NCBI RefSeq assembly: GCF_024494385.1
Contig: NZ_JAEVLT010000022.1
Span: forward strand, 17,930 to 81,929
Source: Bacillus sp. EB600
Lineage (GTDB): Bacteria > Bacillota > Bacilli > Bacillales > Cytobacillaceae
Length of the DNA stretch: 64,000 bases
Reading direction: 5' to 3'
Shown here in pieces: positions 62,146 through 64,000 of this stretch; the stretch's first letter is position 1, and each line of letters starts with the position of its first letter. The position numbers and the translations under genes were made by a program. The notes below the pieces were generated by a model, which worked only from the letters and a program-made list of their open reading frames with translations, ran no database searches and had not been told where the DNA came from.

Positions 62146-62925
62146 ATGGAATTAGGTTTAAAAGGAAAAGTCGCACTCATTACAGGTTCAAGTAGAGGGA
62201 TTGGCTTAGAAACGGCTCTATATTTAGTAAAAGAAGGAGCCGAGGTAACCATCTGTGCAAGAAATAAAAACCGTTTAGAAGAGGCTGCAGCTTATATTTT
62301 AGAACAAACAGGTAAAGAAGTATTATTTATGGAAACGGATGTTACAAACGAAGAGGCATGTCAAAAGGTGGTTTCTGCTACAGTTGAAAAATATGGACGT
62401 TTAGACATTTTAGTTAATAATGCTGGTACTTCTCAAGCTTATCCATTTGAAAAAGTAGGATCAGAGCTTTGGCAGCAAGATCTTGATTTAAAACTATTCA
62501 GTTCCATTCATTGTTCTCGTTATGCCATACCACATATGCGACAAGTTGGTGGAGGCGCGATCATCAATGTGACAGCTGCAATTGGAAAGACACCTCCTGC
62601 AGCATCATTACCTACTTCAGTCAGCAGAGCAGCAGGGATGGCCTTAACAAAAGCAATGAGTAAAGACCTTGGTCCAGACAACATTCGTGTGAATACCGTA
62701 TGTATTGGTTGGATTCGAAGTGAGCAGATTGAAAAAATGTGGAAAGACCAGGATCCAGGGCTATCATGGGAACAGTTTTCTTGTAAAGAACGTCAAATTC
62801 CGCTGGGACGTATTGGAAATACCGATGAAGCAGCTAAAGTTATAACTTTCCTTGTTTCAGATGCTGCTTCTTATGTTACAGGTACATCGGTTAATATTGA
62901 CGGTGGTATGGTAGGGACTTTATAA
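62146..62925 (+). CDS. SDR family protein lacking the usual catalytic triad
   Basis: The 259-residue protein has the classical SDR fold: cofactor loop ITGSSRGIGLETA, Asp in METDVTN, NNAG and C-terminal GTSVNIDGGMVGTL. At the active site INVTAAIGKT stands where Ser is expected, and ASLPTSVSRAAGMALTKAM stands where Tyr-x3-Lys is expected, so the Ser-Tyr-Lys triad is not visible. It may be an inactive or differently working member. The ATG follows AAAAGGAG. It is a single gene. Confidence 0.85.
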   Translation: MELGLKGKVALITGSSRGIGLETALYLVKEGAEVTICARNKNRLEEAAAYILEQTGKEVLFMETDVTNEEACQKVVSATVEKYGRLDILVNNAGTSQAYPFEKVGSELWQQDLDLKLFSSIHCSRYAIPHMRQVGGGAIINVTAAIGKTPPAASLPTSVSRAAGMALTKAMSKDLGPDNIRVNTVCIGWIRSEQIEKMWKDQDPGLSWEQFSCKERQIPLGRIGNTDEAAKVITFLVSDAASYVTGTSVNIDGGMVGTL

Positions 62926-63194
62926 AATTGTTAATTATTGGTTTCTTATCGAGAGGTGTCGAGGGTTTAGCCCTATGGCACCTCAGCAGCCTGTCGTAAT
63001 TGTCTACAGACAAGGTGCTAAATCCTACAAGTTTTTGCTTGAAAGATGAGAAGATGCTATTTACATAATAAAGTCTCTTCTTATTTGGAAGGGACCTCAG
63101 ACTCTAGACAACAACACTGATTACTAAGTTCCTTAATGAAAAATGTTATCTAAATTTGCTTCAAAAAATAGTAAATAATTAAGAGGAACATAAA

Positions 63195-63578
63195 ATGAAT
63201 GAAAGTGAATTTCAAACTAAAGACTCAAAATATATTCAGCAGCATTTAGCTAATGAGAGGACATATCTTGCTTGGATCAGAACAAGTGTTACAATTATTG
63301 GATTAGGTTTTTTAATAACTAATCTTCATTTTACAACCTTGTCGGCAGTAGTATTTATTAGTGATTTATTAGCTAGAATTATTGGACTAGCATCTATTGC
63401 CGTTGGAATTCTTTTGTTAATAACGGCGACAATCAGTTATTTCACTAAAGCAAATGATATTAATCAACAAATCTTTCGATTTTCTAGAAAAAGGATACTT
63501 TTTTTATCTGTATCATTAATTCTCATTTTCCTTGTTTTTGCCGCTTATTATTTATTTGTCTGGAAATTGATTTCGTAA
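63195..63578 (+). CDS. DUF202 (YidH-like) membrane protein
   Basis: The 127-residue protein has three predicted membrane helices and the DUF202 signature QQHLANERTYLAWIRTSVTI near its N-terminus. The function is unknown; relatives often occur singly or in pairs. The ATG follows AGAGGA. Confidence 0.85.
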   Translation: MNESEFQTKDSKYIQQHLANERTYLAWIRTSVTIIGLGFLITNLHFTTLSAVVFISDLLARIIGLASIAVGILLLITATISYFTKANDINQQIFRFSRKRILFLSVSLILIFLVFAAYYLFVWKLIS

Positions 63579-63860
63579 CGCAATTGACCCAGGTCCAGGT
63601 AATCCTAGAACGGACTTTTTATTCACACGTAATGCTTCAGCTCCATCCTGCGAGAATACACCACCGGCAATTCCTATCACCGTTAGCCAGTTTAATCGAT
63701 TCATCCGCATAAGAGGTAGGCTAATCAATTAATGATTAGCCTCCTACTCAATTAAGGAATACAATTATTATTAAAATTTCAACTACCCAATTAGAATAAG
63801 AGACTCAATCAACCTTAATAAATAAGAGTTGTTAGAGTAATTTTTTAACGAATCCCGAAA
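63579..63860. other. Intergenic region with hairpin and possible antisense remnant
   Basis: AGGCTAATCA and TGATTAGCCT (63718-63742) form a perfect hairpin without a T-run. A 45-codon leftward frame from about 63705 (MNRLNWLTVIGIAGGVF, LGLPGPGS) overlaps the DUF202 end and has no RBS; it is not called. Confidence 0.35.
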
Positions 63861-63920
63861 GAATTCCCCTTCCTCAAACCTGTGAAGGGCAAAGCCCAAG
63901 GTTAGGGAGGGGATGAATTT
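63861..63920. other. Strongly structured element, possible IS200/IS605-type end or omegaRNA-like RNA
   Basis: The stretch can fold as nested stems: GAATTCCCCTTCC with GGGAGGGGATGAAT, AACCT with AGGTT, and a GGGC-AAA-GCCC tip. Such folds are typical of the ends, and the RNA part, of IS200/IS605-group elements. No tnpA or tnpB gene is inside the window, so the assignment is only a possibility. Confidence 0.35.
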
Positions 63921-63942
63921 CGGTTGGCGTAAGACAAAACAA

Positions 63943-63972
63943 TTGTTCTCTTTCCTTTGCATTTGGTATAAT
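63943..63972 (+). promoter_or_regulatory. Promoter at the right edge
   Basis: TTGTTC (63943), an 18-base spacer and a perfect TATAAT (63967) are followed by GAGGTGATGG at the last bases. A gene reading right probably starts just outside the window. Confidence 0.6.
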
Positions 63973-64000
63973 TAAATATATATATAGTTCGAGGTGATGG

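Overview
The window looks like a chromosomal segment of an endospore-forming Bacillaceae (Bacillus/Neobacillus-like). The DNA is AT-rich, genes have strong GGAGG-type ribosome binding sites with many TTG and GTG starts, and the gene content fits: class III fructose-1,6-bisphosphatase, lipoteichoic acid synthase, a class D-like sortase, DUF3231 proteins, a DUF3967 MerR-like protein, and a TrmL methyltransferase. The genus is an inference from content; no 16S gene is present.

Layout. 1-10.6 kb: the tail of an oxidoreductase gene, a small membrane protein, a rifampicin phosphotransferase (rph), a VOC protein, then a zone of decayed genes (an Rpn-type nuclease/transposase, a frameshifted double cupin, a frameshifted small Cys-rich protein, a possible TetR tail). 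LysE, trmL, an eight-unit 52-bp tandem repeat array and an APC amino acid permease follow. 10.9-24 kb: ltaS, gene debris, a frameshifted IS4-family insertion sequence, DUF3231 copy 1, a lysozyme-like protein, a class A PBP with a Pro-rich 42-bp repeat tail, an hmp gene without a recognisable start codon, a secreted CuA-like cupredoxin lipoprotein, and an ISL3 transposase remnant. 24.2-27.6 kb: a translationally coupled three-gene kinase/PP2C/VWA module (TerY-P-like triad), read leftward. 28-32.3 kb: fbp with a coupled 21-codon leader ORF, DUF3231 copy 2, a MaoC-like protein and a lone 5S rRNA gene. 32.4-43.3 kb: EamA exporter, a polar amino acid ABC importer operon, an ABC-2 exporter operon with a DUF6526 gene, a secreted Lys/Gln-rich protein, and lacZ (GH2). 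43.6-50.3 kb: an Excalibur protein with a sortase signal next to its probable sortase, then a three-gene operon headed by a 1199-residue protein with four AAA+ modules, followed by two membrane proteins. 50.5-64 kb: a proHJ-like proline pair, a DUF3967 protein, an APC permease with a terminator-bearing leader, azlCD with a divergent LysR regulator, a cupin, a GSDH-type sugar dehydrogenase family protein, an FAD oxidoreductase, an atypical SDR, a DUF202 protein, and a structured element with a promoter at the right edge.

The best candidate for an undescribed system is the operon at 45234-49885. It encodes a degenerate ClpB-like ATPase fused to three CbxX/SpoVK-type AAA+ modules, stop-start coupled to a polytopic membrane protein and followed by a single-pass protein with an extracytoplasmic domain. 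The second is the kinase/phosphatase/VWA triad, whose family is known but whose target here is not. The rest is mostly ordinary housekeeping and transport, with unusually many decayed genes between 4 and 24 kb.
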